Shown here: one piece after another, positions 42,141 through 50,303 of the stretch | Numbering within the stretch: the first letter of the stretch is position 1 | How the letters are laid out: every line of letters begins with the position of its first letter | Assembly (NCBI GenBank): GCA_018402255.1 | Contig: JAGYIS010000004.1 | Span: 620,001-684,000 of the forward strand | Source of the DNA: Marinobacter sp. | GTDB taxonomy: Bacteria; Pseudomonadota; Gammaproteobacteria; Pseudomonadales; Oleiphilaceae | Direction of reading: 5' to 3' | Length of the DNA: 64,000 nt | Translations under genes and position numbers: made by a program | Notes under the pieces: generated by a model | What the model saw: the letters and a program-made list of their open reading frames with translations, nothing else | Told to the model about the DNA's origin: nothing | The model's database searches: none

Positions 42141-43366
42141 ATGCCAGAGTCCGCGAACAAGGATACCGGCGAGACCAAACCGCGTAGCGTGAAGTACCGG
42201 AAAGCAAAGGCAAGCTGGAACCCGGCCATGCAGGCCGTACCTGTCTCGGGGATTCGTCGCCTTGTGAATATGGCGTCCACCATGAAGGATGTAATTCATC
42301 TTTCCATCGGGCAGCCGGATTTGCCGACACCCAAGCACATCATCGACGCTTACGTGGATGCGTTGAACGCCGGGCAAACCGGGTACACCATGGATGCCGG
42401 CTTGCCGGAATTGTTGGTGGCTCTTCGGGATTACTATGGCAAACGTTACAACCGCAAGCTGACCCGAGACAACATTCTGGTCACCAGCGGTGCCACTGAG
42501 GCGATGTATCTGGCCATTTCGGCCACCTCGGCGCCCGGGCGCCAGTTTATCGTGACCGACCCGTCGTTTTTGCTGTACGCACCCCTGATCCGGATGAATG
42601 GCGGTGAGGTGAAGTATGTGCCCACTCTGGCCGAGAACAACCATCAGCTGGACCCCGACGACGTAATCCGCGCTATGGGGCCGCGCACGTTCGCTTTGAT
42701 CCTGAATAATCCAAACAACCCCACCGGGGCGGTTTACCCACGCAGCACCGTTGAAACCATTCTGGAAGAATGCGCCTACCGGGGCATTCAGGTGTATGCG
42801 GATGAAGTCTACGACCACTTTATTTTTGACGATGATGAGTTCGCCAGCGTTCTGAGTTGTTCGACAGATCTGGACAACATCATGTGCATCAGCAGTTTTT
42901 CCAAAACGTACAGCATGGCGGGGCTGCGAATTGGCTGGGTAATCGCCAGCCAGGCCGCGATCAAATCACTGCGTCGGTACCACATGTTTACCACTTCGGT
43001 GGCGAATACCCCGTCGCAGTATGCCGGCGTTGCCGCACTGACTGCAGACCAGCACTGTGTGCGGGATATGGTGGACATCTATCGCGAGCGCCGGGACCGA
43101 ATTGTTGAGCTGATCGACCAGACCCCCATCTGACCGGCTACAAGCCGGGCGGTGCCTTCTTTGCGTTCCCCGATCTGCCGCGTCATGTGGACGGTTCCGA
43201 TCTGGCGCTGCGAATGCTGAAGGAAACAGGCGTGTGCGTAGTGCCGGGCGATGCGTTTGGTGAGCATTGCACCAACGCGCTCCGATTCAGCTTTTCGACC
43301 ACGTGTGAGCGAATGGAAGAGGCGTTTGACCGGATTATCCCCTGGATGGCAAAACAGCAGTTGTGA
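42141..43366 (+). CDS. Class I/II pyridoxal-phosphate aminotransferase, frameshifted
   Basis: AspC-fold aminotransferase of about 408 aa when restored. ATG 42141 has GGAGG 5 bases upstream. Motifs: LSIGQPDLPTP, NNPNNPTGAV, DEVYDHFIF, and the PLP lysine in SFSKTYSMAGLRIGW. A TGA at 43131-43133 ends the first frame. Adding one C to the CCCCC at 43123-43127 gives QTPHLTGYKPGGAFFAFPDL and runs to TGA 43364-43366 with the conserved Arg in NALRFSFST. The amino donor is unknown. A homopolymer miscall is likely. Confidence 0.88.
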
Positions 43367-43373
43367 GGCGCCG

Positions 43374-43565
43374 ATGTCCGCTCTGGATTATGTGTCTGTT
43401 CAATGTCCTTACTGCTGGGAGACGCTGGAAATCAGCGTCGACCCTTCGGTGTCTGACCAGGAGTATGTGGAAGACTGCCAGGTTTGTTGCCAGCCGATCT
43501 TGCTGACGGTTCACTTCGATGATCAGTTGGTGCCAACGGTAGAGGCGAGGGCGGAAAACGAGTGA
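43374..43565 (+). CDS. CPXCG-motif cysteine-rich protein
   Basis: Short protein of 63 aa with two Cys pairs, CPYC near the N-terminus and CQVCC around residue 36, fitting the CPXCG zinc-ribbon-like family. It starts 7 bases after the aminotransferase stop. The family is small and common in gammaproteobacteria, with no role I can state. Zinc binding is inferred from the spacing of the cysteines. Confidence 0.8.
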   Translation: MSALDYVSVQCPYCWETLEISVDPSVSDQEYVEDCQVCCQPILLTVHFDDQLVPTVEARAENE

Positions 43566-43650
43566 ATGGCTAACCAAGATGTAATCCAGAGCTATTGCGC
43601 GGTCCATGGGAGTGTCTCAGGATAACGCCCGGTATTCAGAGGAAGAGAGA

Positions 43651-44223
43651 ATGACGATATTTCAACGGACCCGGTCCTGGCTTCCAGTGCTGCTTTTGGC
43701 TTTGCTGGCCAGCGGCTGTGCCAGTATTTCGCCCTATGCGATTTCTGAAGGTGAGATCGAGCGACATCTTAAACGGGCTGTTGCCGATTACGACCGGCAA
43801 CAGCTGCAGAGCGGTTCTCCGCTCAGTCTTAGTCTGAGCGATGCCGATATTACCCTGGGCCCTGATGGTCGGGACGTGGCGGTCATCGATCTGAGGGGCC
43901 AGGTGGCCCTGAATGCGTTGATGGCCAAACTGCCGGTAGATCTTGCGCTGAAAGTGGAGGGCGCCCCGGTTTACGACAGCCAGGAGCGGGCTGTGTATAT
44001 TCGCCGCTTGCAGTTGCTGGAAAGCTCGATCGACTCGCCGTTCTTTAAAGGTGATCTGGCTCCGGTCACTGACAGTGTCATGCGGGTAGTCGCGCAGATG
44101 CTTGAGACGATGCCGGTCTATCGTCTGGACGATAATGATCTGGCCCAGCGCATGTTTGGCCTCGTGCCCATGGACATTCGGGTTGCGCCGGGTAGGTTGG
44201 AATTTGTGATGGCCGACAAGTAA
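43651..44223 (+). CDS. DUF1439 (YceB-like) lipoprotein
   Basis: Protein of 190 aa with a signal peptide and lipobox (LLALLASGC, lipidated Cys about residue 21), so anchored in an outer or inner membrane leaflet. The mature part (ISEGEIERHLKRAV; LSDADITLGPDG; GLVPMDIRVAPGRLEFVM) matches the DUF1439 family. The fold is lipid-binding-like but function is unproven. I chose ATG 43651 because it directly opens the signal peptide. A 32-base palindromic terminator follows. Confidence 0.83.
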   Translation: MTIFQRTRSWLPVLLLALLASGCASISPYAISEGEIERHLKRAVADYDRQQLQSGSPLSLSLSDADITLGPDGRDVAVIDLRGQVALNALMAKLPVDLALKVEGAPVYDSQERAVYIRRLQLLESSIDSPFFKGDLAPVTDSVMRVVAQMLETMPVYRLDDNDLAQRMFGLVPMDIRVAPGRLEFVMADK

Positions 44224-44255
44224 GCGCATCGTCCGTCGCATTGGTGGCATCAACA

Positions 44256-44287
44256 AAAAGCCAGATGACAGCTGTCATCTGGCTTTT
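44256..44287. terminator. 32-base perfect palindrome, bidirectional terminator
   Basis: Sixteen bases, AAAAGCCAGATGACAG, are followed directly by their reverse complement, giving a perfect stem with A-run and T-run ends. It sits between the convergent lipoprotein and dehydrogenase genes and should terminate both transcripts. Confidence 0.88.
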
Positions 44288-44306
44288 CTGGTTTCAGACG
44301 TAAGGT

Positions 44307-45461
44307 TTATGCCTGAAGTCGATCACAAATGGCGTCACCAATCTGCCGGGTGTCCCGTTGCTCTCCGCCGTGCTCGGCCAGGTCGCCAGCCACTGCGTCA
44401 AACAACTCTTTGCCAGCCAGGCCCAGTGTCGGGTCTTTCCGGCCCAGCCACTCCAGCATGCGGGCCGCGGTAAACAGCATGGCGGTCGGGTCTGCGATGC
44501 CCTGGCCGGCAATATCCGGGGCGCTGCCGTGGGTTGGTTCAAACATCGAGGGCATGTCCGGATCGGTCGGATTGAGGTTGCAGGACGGCGCAACGCCCAT
44601 GCCACCAGACAGAACTGCTGCCAGATCGGTCAGTATGTCGCCCTGCAAGTTGCTGGCGACCACCACATCAAAGGCCCAGGGGCACTGCACGAACTTCATG
44701 CAGGCGGCGTCTACCAGTTCATGGTGAGTGGCCACGTCCGGGAACTCCTGGCTGATCTCCTCGAATACTTCGGTGTACATGTCGCCCCAATACCTCAGGG
44801 CGTTGCGCTTGGTGATGACGCATACCTGGCTTTCACAGCTGCGACCGTCCAGTGTCCGGAAGTTGCGGGTGCGGCTTGCCTGTGCTCGTTCAGTGGCTCT
44901 GCGTCTGGCTTGCTCGAATCCGTAGCGGATGATCCGCTCGGTTGCGCGCCGGGTGAACACTTCCATCTGCGTAGCCACTTCGTCCGGTTTGCCCTGACGC
45001 AGGCGCCCGCCCTGGCTGACATACTCGCCTTCGCTGTTTTCGCGAATCACCAACATATCAATGTCTTTGGCCCGATCGTCTTTCAGGTACTGCCGGGCTC
45101 CCGGTAGCAGGCGTGCGGGCCGCTCACAGACCCACTGATCAAAGCCTTTGCGCATGTCCAGCAGCGGAGCCAGAGAAATGCTGTCTGGCAGCAAGTAGCG
45201 GCTGCTGTCGTCTATCGGGCCGGGATCGCCCAGCGCGCCCAGCAGGATCGCGTCGTACTGCTGCAGTTGGTCCAGAGCGTCCGCAGGCCAGGACTCCCCG
45301 TGATCTTCGTGCCAGGCGTGGGAGGGCCACGGGAAACGGGTCCACTCCAGGGCCAGGTTGTGTTTGGAGCGTAACGTCTCCAGACAGCGAACGGCTTCGG
45401 CCACGACCTCCGGGCCAATGCCATCTCCGGGGGTCACTGCAATGCGAGTGGTCTGGGCCAT
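44307..45461 (-). CDS. Isocitrate/isopropylmalate/tartrate dehydrogenase family protein
   Basis: Metal- and NAD(P)-dependent decarboxylating dehydrogenase, about 384 aa. Motifs: VTPGDGIGPEVV, MLVIRENSEGEY, GDILTDLAAVLSGGMGVAPSCNL and EPTHGSAPDIAG. The segment RKGFDQWVCERPARLLPG and the EGEY context resemble tartrate dehydrogenase more than LeuB, so tartrate or a related 3-substituted malate is a reasonable guess. ATG 45461 has AAGGAGG 8 bases upstream; the ATG at 45467 is too close to it. Confidence 0.87.
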   Translation of the reverse strand: MAQTTRIAVTPGDGIGPEVVAEAVRCLETLRSKHNLALEWTRFPWPSHAWHEDHGESWPADALDQLQQYDAILLGALGDPGPIDDSSRYLLPDSISLAPLLDMRKGFDQWVCERPARLLPGARQYLKDDRAKDIDMLVIRENSEGEYVSQGGRLRQGKPDEVATQMEVFTRRATERIIRYGFEQARRRATERAQASRTRNFRTLDGRSCESQVCVITKRNALRYWGDMYTEVFEEISQEFPDVATHHELVDAACMKFVQCPWAFDVVVASNLQGDILTDLAAVLSGGMGVAPSCNLNPTDPDMPSMFEPTHGSAPDIAGQGIADPTAMLFTAARMLEWLGRKDPTLGLAGKELFDAVAGDLAEHGGEQRDTRQIGDAICDRLQA

Positions 45462-45640
45462 TCCCATACCTCCTTGGTGCTATGTGTGTGCGGTTTTGTT
45501 CACAGAATCAGTGTAGTTGCGGGCGGCGTAGATGCCACCCTCTATCGGGTTAATTAATTGACGATGTTTTACCCCGCCTCGGTTCATTACTATAGTTAGA
45601 TCGAACTTATTGTTTTAACCTTGGTCAATAAAATTTGCGT

Positions 45641-46423
45641 ATGTACACGGGAGCTTGTGTGGATAAACCTGACGTGTTGTTTGATGAGTCGCACTGCGAA
45701 CAATGTGCCTGCGGGAACGGATTGGACTTTGCCTTCAGCTTCGCCTTCCAGCCTATTGTGGATGCTGAAAATAAATCAGTATTTGCTTATGAGGCACTCG
45801 TGCGTGGCACTAATGGTGAGGGCGCAATGAGTGTGCTGTCGAAAGTTAACGAGCAGAACCGTTATTCTTTCGACCAGATTTGCCGGGTTAAGGCGGTCAA
45901 GCTGGCAGCCCGCCTGGACATGCAGCCCATGCTCAGTATCAACTTTATGCCAAATGCCGTCTACAAGGCTGAATACTGTATTCGCACCACGCTGGCGGCG
46001 GCCCAAACCTATAAGTTTGATACCCGAAAGATCATTTTCGAAATGATCGAGAACGAGGATCTGAGCTCGGTAGAGCATCTGGCTTCCATTATCGAAGCCT
46101 ACCAGTCGATGGGGTTCAGCACGGCGATTGACGATTTTGGCGCCGGATACTCACGTTACAACATCATGATGCTAAGCCCGCCGGATCTGCTGAAACTGGA
46201 TATGGCACTGGTGCGTGGCATTCATGAGGACCAGAACAAGCAGGCGGTTGTGTTGGGTATTATCACCATGATGCACCACCTGGGTGGTCGGATTATCGCA
46301 GAGGGCGTAGAAACCAAAGAGGAATACTTCTGGTTGCGCTCTCAAGGCATTTCGCTGTATCAGGGCTACCTGTTTGCCAAGCCGGGCTTTGAGTGCCTGC
46401 CAGAACCGGTTTTCCCGGACTGA
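45641..46423 (+). CDS. Stand-alone EAL-domain phosphodiesterase with Cys-rich N-terminus
   Basis: Protein of about 260 aa. After a short N-terminal segment with several cysteines (CVDK.., CEQCACG), nearly all the rest is an EAL domain: AFQPIVD, YEALVRG, SINFMPNA, FEMIEN, DDFGAGYS, LLKLDMALVRG, AEGVET and YQGYLFAKP. The metal and catalytic residues expected for c-di-GMP hydrolysis are all present, so activity is likely. The cysteines could bind a metal or respond to redox; this is inference. ATG 45641 is preferred to a TTG two codons upstream. Confidence 0.88.
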   Translation: MYTGACVDKPDVLFDESHCEQCACGNGLDFAFSFAFQPIVDAENKSVFAYEALVRGTNGEGAMSVLSKVNEQNRYSFDQICRVKAVKLAARLDMQPMLSINFMPNAVYKAEYCIRTTLAAAQTYKFDTRKIIFEMIENEDLSSVEHLASIIEAYQSMGFSTAIDDFGAGYSRYNIMMLSPPDLLKLDMALVRGIHEDQNKQAVVLGIITMMHHLGGRIIAEGVETKEEYFWLRSQGISLYQGYLFAKPGFECLPEPVFPD

Positions 46424-46447
46424 TCACCAAGACAAAGGGGCTGTTCT

Positions 46448-46804
46448 GTGCTGTATCGGATTGTCACGCTTGTGGGCGGGCTGTTGTTCGTGGTCGCTCT
46501 GTTTGGTTTGCTGTGGTTCTTCTGCAAGAAGTTTCTGGAGCACCATGGGGTCAAGGAACAAAGCTCTGACCGCGCCATGGTGCTGGCCACCTGGACCTTT
46601 GGCGGCATTGCGGTTGGTATGGTGTTCGTGGTTTTGGGCTCATTTGTACTCGGCCCCTGGGCCTTTTATCGAACGCTGCAGGGCCATGATGTACCGGTCT
46701 CAGACGCTGCCGCAATCTGGTGGGGCTTCGGGATTGTTGTGGTGTCTCTGGGCATCACCGCCGCCGGGTTCCTCGGTTTCCTGGCGTTAGTCGGCGCCTA
46801 CTGA
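46448..46804 (+). CDS. Small membrane protein of unknown function
   Basis: Protein of 118 aa starting at GTG, with three likely membrane helices (about 4-26, 46-70 and 88-113) joined by short polar loops. No family recognised. It begins 24 bases after the EAL gene and may share its transcript. Its end overlaps the LysR stop by 7 bases on the opposite strand. Confidence 0.65.
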   Translation: MLYRIVTLVGGLLFVVALFGLLWFFCKKFLEHHGVKEQSSDRAMVLATWTFGGIAVGMVFVVLGSFVLGPWAFYRTLQGHDVPVSDAAAIWWGFGIVVVSLGITAAGFLGFLALVGAY

Positions 46805-47700
46805 TTGCCGTGCAGACCGTGTAGCTGGTTGCGGAACCACACCAGCGCCGGCTCTTTCTCGTACGCTTTGTGCCAATACAGATGCACATCGATTGATGGC
46901 ATCTGTGCGGGCGGGCTCATCACCTCCACATCCGCACGTTCCGCAATAATCCGGGCATAGGTTTCTGGCATGGTCAGCAACAGGTCAGAACTTTCGACCA
47001 CCCGGCAGGCGGCATAGTAGTGCTGGCAGCGCAGGCGAATGTTGCGCTGCACTCCGTGTCGCGATAATTCAAAATCCTCAATGCCCGGGCCTTCAGAGCG
47101 AGACGATACCAGGACGTGTTTGGCTGCCAGGTAGGTTGGCATGTCGAGGCCCTGCGTTGCTGCCGGGTGACCTTTGTGGGCCAGCACCACCAGGCGGTCC
47201 TGGCGGAGCAGTTCGTGGCTGGTCTGATTGCTCACCGGCAATAACACGTCAATCGCAAAATCCAGCTTGCCGGCCGCGAGCTGAGTTTCCATATCCCGCC
47301 TCGCCACCCGTTGGCTGACAATCTCCATCTCTGGGTAAGGAGCCAACTTACTCATCAGTTGCGGTAAAAACGTAGACTCCAGAACATCTCTCAGTCCCAG
47401 CGTGTAAGTCTTGCGTTGGCTGGCCGGATCAAACGCGTGGAACTGATTGACGGCACTTTGCACCTGGGTCAATCCCGGGCGCATGGACTCCAGAAACCGG
47501 CGGGCCAGGGGCGTAGGCACCATTTGATTGCCCTGGCGGGTAAACAAGGGATCATCAAAGTGATCTCGAAGCCGTGCCAGTGAATGGCTCACGGCCGGCT
47601 GGGTCAGGTGCAGTGCCCGGGCGGCACGGGTCAGGCTGCCTTCCCGATAAATCGTGTCAAACACGTGCAGAAGGTTCAGATCCAGGCGATTCAGGGCCAT
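46798..47700 (-). CDS. LysR-family transcriptional regulator
   Basis: Protein of 300 aa with an N-terminal winged helix-turn-helix (LNLLHVFDTIYREGSLTRAARALHLTQPAVSHSLARLRDHF, residues about 7-50) and a type 2 periplasmic-binding-like effector domain. It is divergent from the acyl-CoA dehydrogenase cluster with a 146-base shared gap, the classic LysR arrangement, so it probably controls that cluster. The effector is unknown; a CoA intermediate or free acid of the pathway is a reasonable guess. Confidence 0.9.
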   Translation of the reverse strand: MALNRLDLNLLHVFDTIYREGSLTRAARALHLTQPAVSHSLARLRDHFDDPLFTRQGNQMVPTPLARRFLESMRPGLTQVQSAVNQFHAFDPASQRKTYTLGLRDVLESTFLPQLMSKLAPYPEMEIVSQRVARRDMETQLAAGKLDFAIDVLLPVSNQTSHELLRQDRLVVLAHKGHPAATQGLDMPTYLAAKHVLVSSRSEGPGIEDFELSRHGVQRNIRLRCQHYYAACRVVESSDLLLTMPETYARIIAERADVEVMSPPAQMPSIDVHLYWHKAYEKEPALVWFRNQLHGLHGNQ

Positions 47701-47711
47701 AAAAACATCCG

Positions 47712-47750
47712 TTATCCCGATAAGTCCAGGTAATGATAAACGATAAGAAC
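47712..47750. promoter_or_regulatory. GATAA repeats between LysR gene and acyl-CoA dehydrogenase
   Basis: A perfect inverted repeat TTATC-CC-GATAA at 47712-47723 is followed by two more GATAA units (47735-47739 and 47742-47746). They lie in the divergent promoter gap, right next to the LysR start. Spaced half-sites in this position suit LysR autoregulation and control of the divergent operon, though the match to the T-N11-A LysR rule is loose. Confidence 0.4.
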
Positions 47751-47846
47751 AATTCAGTCGCGTAATAGCGCATTGACTCCTAGACTGGTTGCCATCTGAT
47801 CGAAAGTGCGCCCCGAATGGGGCAGGTAAGCGCGAGGAGCTACACC

Positions 47847-49058
47847 ATGGATTTCAACATTTCCGAAAAAGGCCAGGACTACCTCAAGCGCGTGAAGCAG
47901 TTCATGCGTAACGAGATCTTCCCCATCGAAGAGCAGTATCACAAAGAGCTGGCCTCTTTGGAGAACCGCTGGGTCGTGCTGCCGATCATCAAGGAGCTGA
48001 AAGAGAAGGCGAAGGCCCAGGGCCTGTGGAATATGTTCTTCCCGGATGACAAGTACGGCTGTGGCCTGCTCAACTCCGACTACGCCCTGATTGCCGAAGA
48101 AACCGGCCGCAGCTTCATCGCGCCGGAAATCTTCAACTGCAACGCGCCAGACACCGGCAACATGGAAGTGCTGATCCACTATGGCTCTGAAGAGCAAAAA
48201 GCCCAGTGGCTGCCCAAAATCATGAGTGGCGAAGTACGCTCTGCCTTCTGCATGACCGAACCGGCCGTGGCCTCTTCCGACGCCACCAACATGGAAGCCA
48301 CTGCTACCGTTGAAGGCGATGACGTGGTCCTGAACGGCCGCAAGTGGTGGAGCACCGGTATCGGCCATCCCGACTGCAAGGTTGCCATTTTTATGGGTGT
48401 GACCGATCCAGACGCGCAGAAACACCGCCGCCATTCCATGGTGTTGGTGCCCCTGGACACCCCGGGCATCACCATAGAACGAATGATGCCGGTATTCGGC
48501 GCCTACGATGAGCCCTATGGCCACGGCCAGGTGCTGTTCGAAAACGTGCGTTTGCCCAAGAGCGCCATTATCGCCGGCCCCGGCCGTGGCTTCGAAATCG
48601 CCCAGGGCCGTTTGGGGCCGGGCCGCGTACACCACTGTATGCGTGCGATCGGCGCGGCAGAACGTACCCTGGAGCTTCTGATCAAGCGCTCCCTCACCCG
48701 CGAAGCTTTCGGTCGTCCGCTGGCGAAACTGGGTGGCAATCCAGATGTTATCGCCAATGCCAGAATGAACATCGAGCAGGCGCGGTTGCTGACGCTGAAG
48801 TGTGCCTGGGCGCTGGATACCAAGGGCATCATGGGTGCGTTGCAGGAAGTTTCTATGATCAAGGCAGTGGTGCCTGCGATGCTGCAACAGATTGTCGATG
48901 ATGCGATTCAGATTCACGGCGGTGCCGGGGTCAGCGACGATGATTTCCCGCTGACGGCATTGTTCGGTTACGCTCGGGTGCTTCGACTGGCCGATGGCCC
49001 TGACGAAGTGCATCGGGCTATGGTGGCTCGGTTGGAGCTCCGGAAGTACAAGTCCTGA
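47847..49058 (+). CDS. Acyl-CoA dehydrogenase, ACAD10/11-like
   Basis: FAD enzyme of 403 aa. ATG 47847 with GAGGAG about 7 bases upstream. Motifs: CMTEPAVASSDATN, GRKWWSTGIG, the FAD-binding GPGRVHHCMRAIG, and C-terminal QIHGGAGVSDDFPL, DGPDEVHRAMVARLEL. The last block and the GHPDCK segment fit the ACAD10/11 branch, whose members act with an APH-type kinase on 4-hydroxyacyl-CoAs. The kinase gene is two genes downstream here. Two hairpin elements follow the stop. Confidence 0.9.
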   Translation: MDFNISEKGQDYLKRVKQFMRNEIFPIEEQYHKELASLENRWVVLPIIKELKEKAKAQGLWNMFFPDDKYGCGLLNSDYALIAEETGRSFIAPEIFNCNAPDTGNMEVLIHYGSEEQKAQWLPKIMSGEVRSAFCMTEPAVASSDATNMEATATVEGDDVVLNGRKWWSTGIGHPDCKVAIFMGVTDPDAQKHRRHSMVLVPLDTPGITIERMMPVFGAYDEPYGHGQVLFENVRLPKSAIIAGPGRGFEIAQGRLGPGRVHHCMRAIGAAERTLELLIKRSLTREAFGRPLAKLGGNPDVIANARMNIEQARLLTLKCAWALDTKGIMGALQEVSMIKAVVPAMLQQIVDDAIQIHGGAGVSDDDFPLTALFGYARVLRLADGPDEVHRAMVARLELRKYKS

Positions 49059-49111
49059 TTTTGGGTTGGGGTTGGGTGCTTTGGTTCTCCTGGCCTCTTG
49101 ATTGGGCATGG

Positions 49112-49220
49112 GGTGCCGGCGGGGTGGGGCTTCTGAAACACACCGTGAATACGTCCCTGTAGGCTCCGCTCCGCCATCCATGGCTCCGCAGGGTTTCAGA
49201 AGCCCCACCCCGCCGGCACC
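49112..49220 (+). repeat. Variable-arm hairpin element, copy 4
   Basis: Left arm 49112-49139, core 49140-49192 (53 bases), right arm 49193-49220. All 28 arm positions are complementary and the next outer pair is G against G. The arms are G/C-rich and unlike those of copies 1-3 except at the inner end (CTGAAAC, shared with copy 1). It lies in the 391-base gap 49059-49449 inside a metabolic gene cluster. Confidence 0.92.
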
Positions 49221-49283
49221 GTCCTGAACATTGGTGATGGATTGCGAGAAAAGAAATTCTGAACAGCGTACTGAGGTGATCGG

Positions 49284-49396
49284 GAGCTGATGTCGGGTAG
49301 CACTCTCCAAAACCTTGCGGAGCCATGGATGGCGGAGCAGAGCGTACACGGATGTATTCACAGCGTGTTTTGGAGAGTGCTACCCGACAGCAGCTC
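49284..49396 (-). repeat. Variable-arm hairpin element, copy 5 (inverted)
   Basis: Opposite orientation to copy 4. The arms 49284-49313 and 49367-49396 are 30 bases with one mismatch (28-base version 49286-49313 and 49367-49394). The core 49314-49366 is 53 bases and close to that of copies 1, 2 and 4. It is about 65 bases from copy 4. Short open frames in the core (reading MAEQSVHG and the like) are by-products of the repeat. Confidence 0.9.
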
Positions 49397-49449
49397 TTAC
49401 TCTAATGAAAAAGAACGTGAACTCCCAAACATAACGGAGAGAAACACCG

Positions 49450-50265
49450 ATGACACAGCGAGTATTCATAACCGGCGGGGCTAGTGGTCTGGGCCGGGCG
49501 ATTGCATTGAGATACGCCAAAGAAGGCGCCAAAGTCTGCATTGGGGACATTAACCCGGAGCAGGGCGTTGCCGTTGAGGCGGAATTGAACAAGGCGGGTG
49601 GTGAAGGCTACTTTGTTGAATGCGATGTTCGCCGCCTGAGTGACTTCGAGAAAGTCCGGGACGACCTGGTCAAGAAGTGGGGTGGGGTAGACGTTGTGGT
49701 TAACAACGCCGGCGTTGCCTCTGCTGGTTCTATTGAGGACACCACCATTGGTGACTGGGAATGGATTCTTGATATCAACGTTCTGGGTGTGGTCCGTGGC
49801 TGTAAAGCGTTCACGCCACAGTTCAAGCAGCAAGGCTCCGGCGCCTTCGTTAACGTCGCCTCCATGGCTGGCCTCATGCTGGCGCCCCTGATGGACAGCT
49901 ACAATGTCTCCAAGGCCGGCGTGATTGCCCTGTCCGAAACCCTCAGCCAGGAGCTGCGGGATTCCGGTATTCACGTCAGCTGCGTGTGCCCGGCGTTTTT
50001 TCAGACCAACCTGGCCAGCACCATGCGTTCGGATATTCCCGGCATTCAGCAGAACGTCAACAAACTGATGAAACGCTCCAGCATCACCGCTGAAGACGTT
50101 GCCGAAGATATCTTCCGCAGCGTGAAAGAAAAAGATTTCTGGGTGCTGCCCCACGCCAAAGAGCGCCGCATGTGGATGCTCAAGCGCCACGCGCCATGGG
50201 CGTTTGACTGGTTGATGCACCAGGAAACCAAGCGCTGGATGGGTAAGATGGGCGGCAAGGCCTGA
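49450..50265 (+). CDS. Short-chain dehydrogenase/reductase
   Basis: SDR of 271 aa. Cofactor motif FITGGASGLGRA (about 6-17), NNAG at about 88-91, active-site Ser in NVASMAG and YxxxK as YNVSK. The acid after strand 2 (IGDIN) suggests NAD(H) preference. A basic, Trp-rich C-terminal tail (RRMWMLKRHAPWAFDWLM) may touch the membrane. The ribosome site ACGGAGAG precedes the ATG. Likely handles a hydroxy or oxo intermediate of the surrounding acyl-CoA pathway; this is inference from position. Confidence 0.87.
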   Translation: MTQRVFITGGASGLGRAIALRYAKEGAKVCIGDINPEQGVAVEAELNKAGGEGYFVECDVRRLSDFEKVRDDLVKKWGGVDVVVNNAGVASAGSIEDTTIGDWEWILDINVLGVVRGCKAFTPQFKQQGSGAFVNVASMAGLMLAPLMDSYNVSKAGVIALSETLSQELRDSGIHVSCVCPAFFQTNLASTMRSDIPGIQQNVNKLMKRSSITAEDVAEDIFRSVKEKDFWVLPHAKERRMWMLKRHAPWAFDWLMHQETKRWMGKMGGKA

Positions 50266-50303
50266 GTGGTCGGGCCAGCGCATAGAATCACAGGAGAGGA
50301 TGA

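Noticed and set aside
47754..49361. Long open frame of 535 codons on the minus strand opposite the acyl-CoA dehydrogenase
   Set aside because: It is antisense to a gene with clear family motifs; its translation has no recognisable domain and runs through hairpin copy 4, as expected for a shadow frame in GC-rich DNA.
39205..49396. Short open frames in the hairpin elements (for example MDGGAERTRTYSQ and MAEQSVHGRIHS types)
   Set aside because: They recur only because the repeat core recurs, are in different frames and lack start sites; they are not independent genes.
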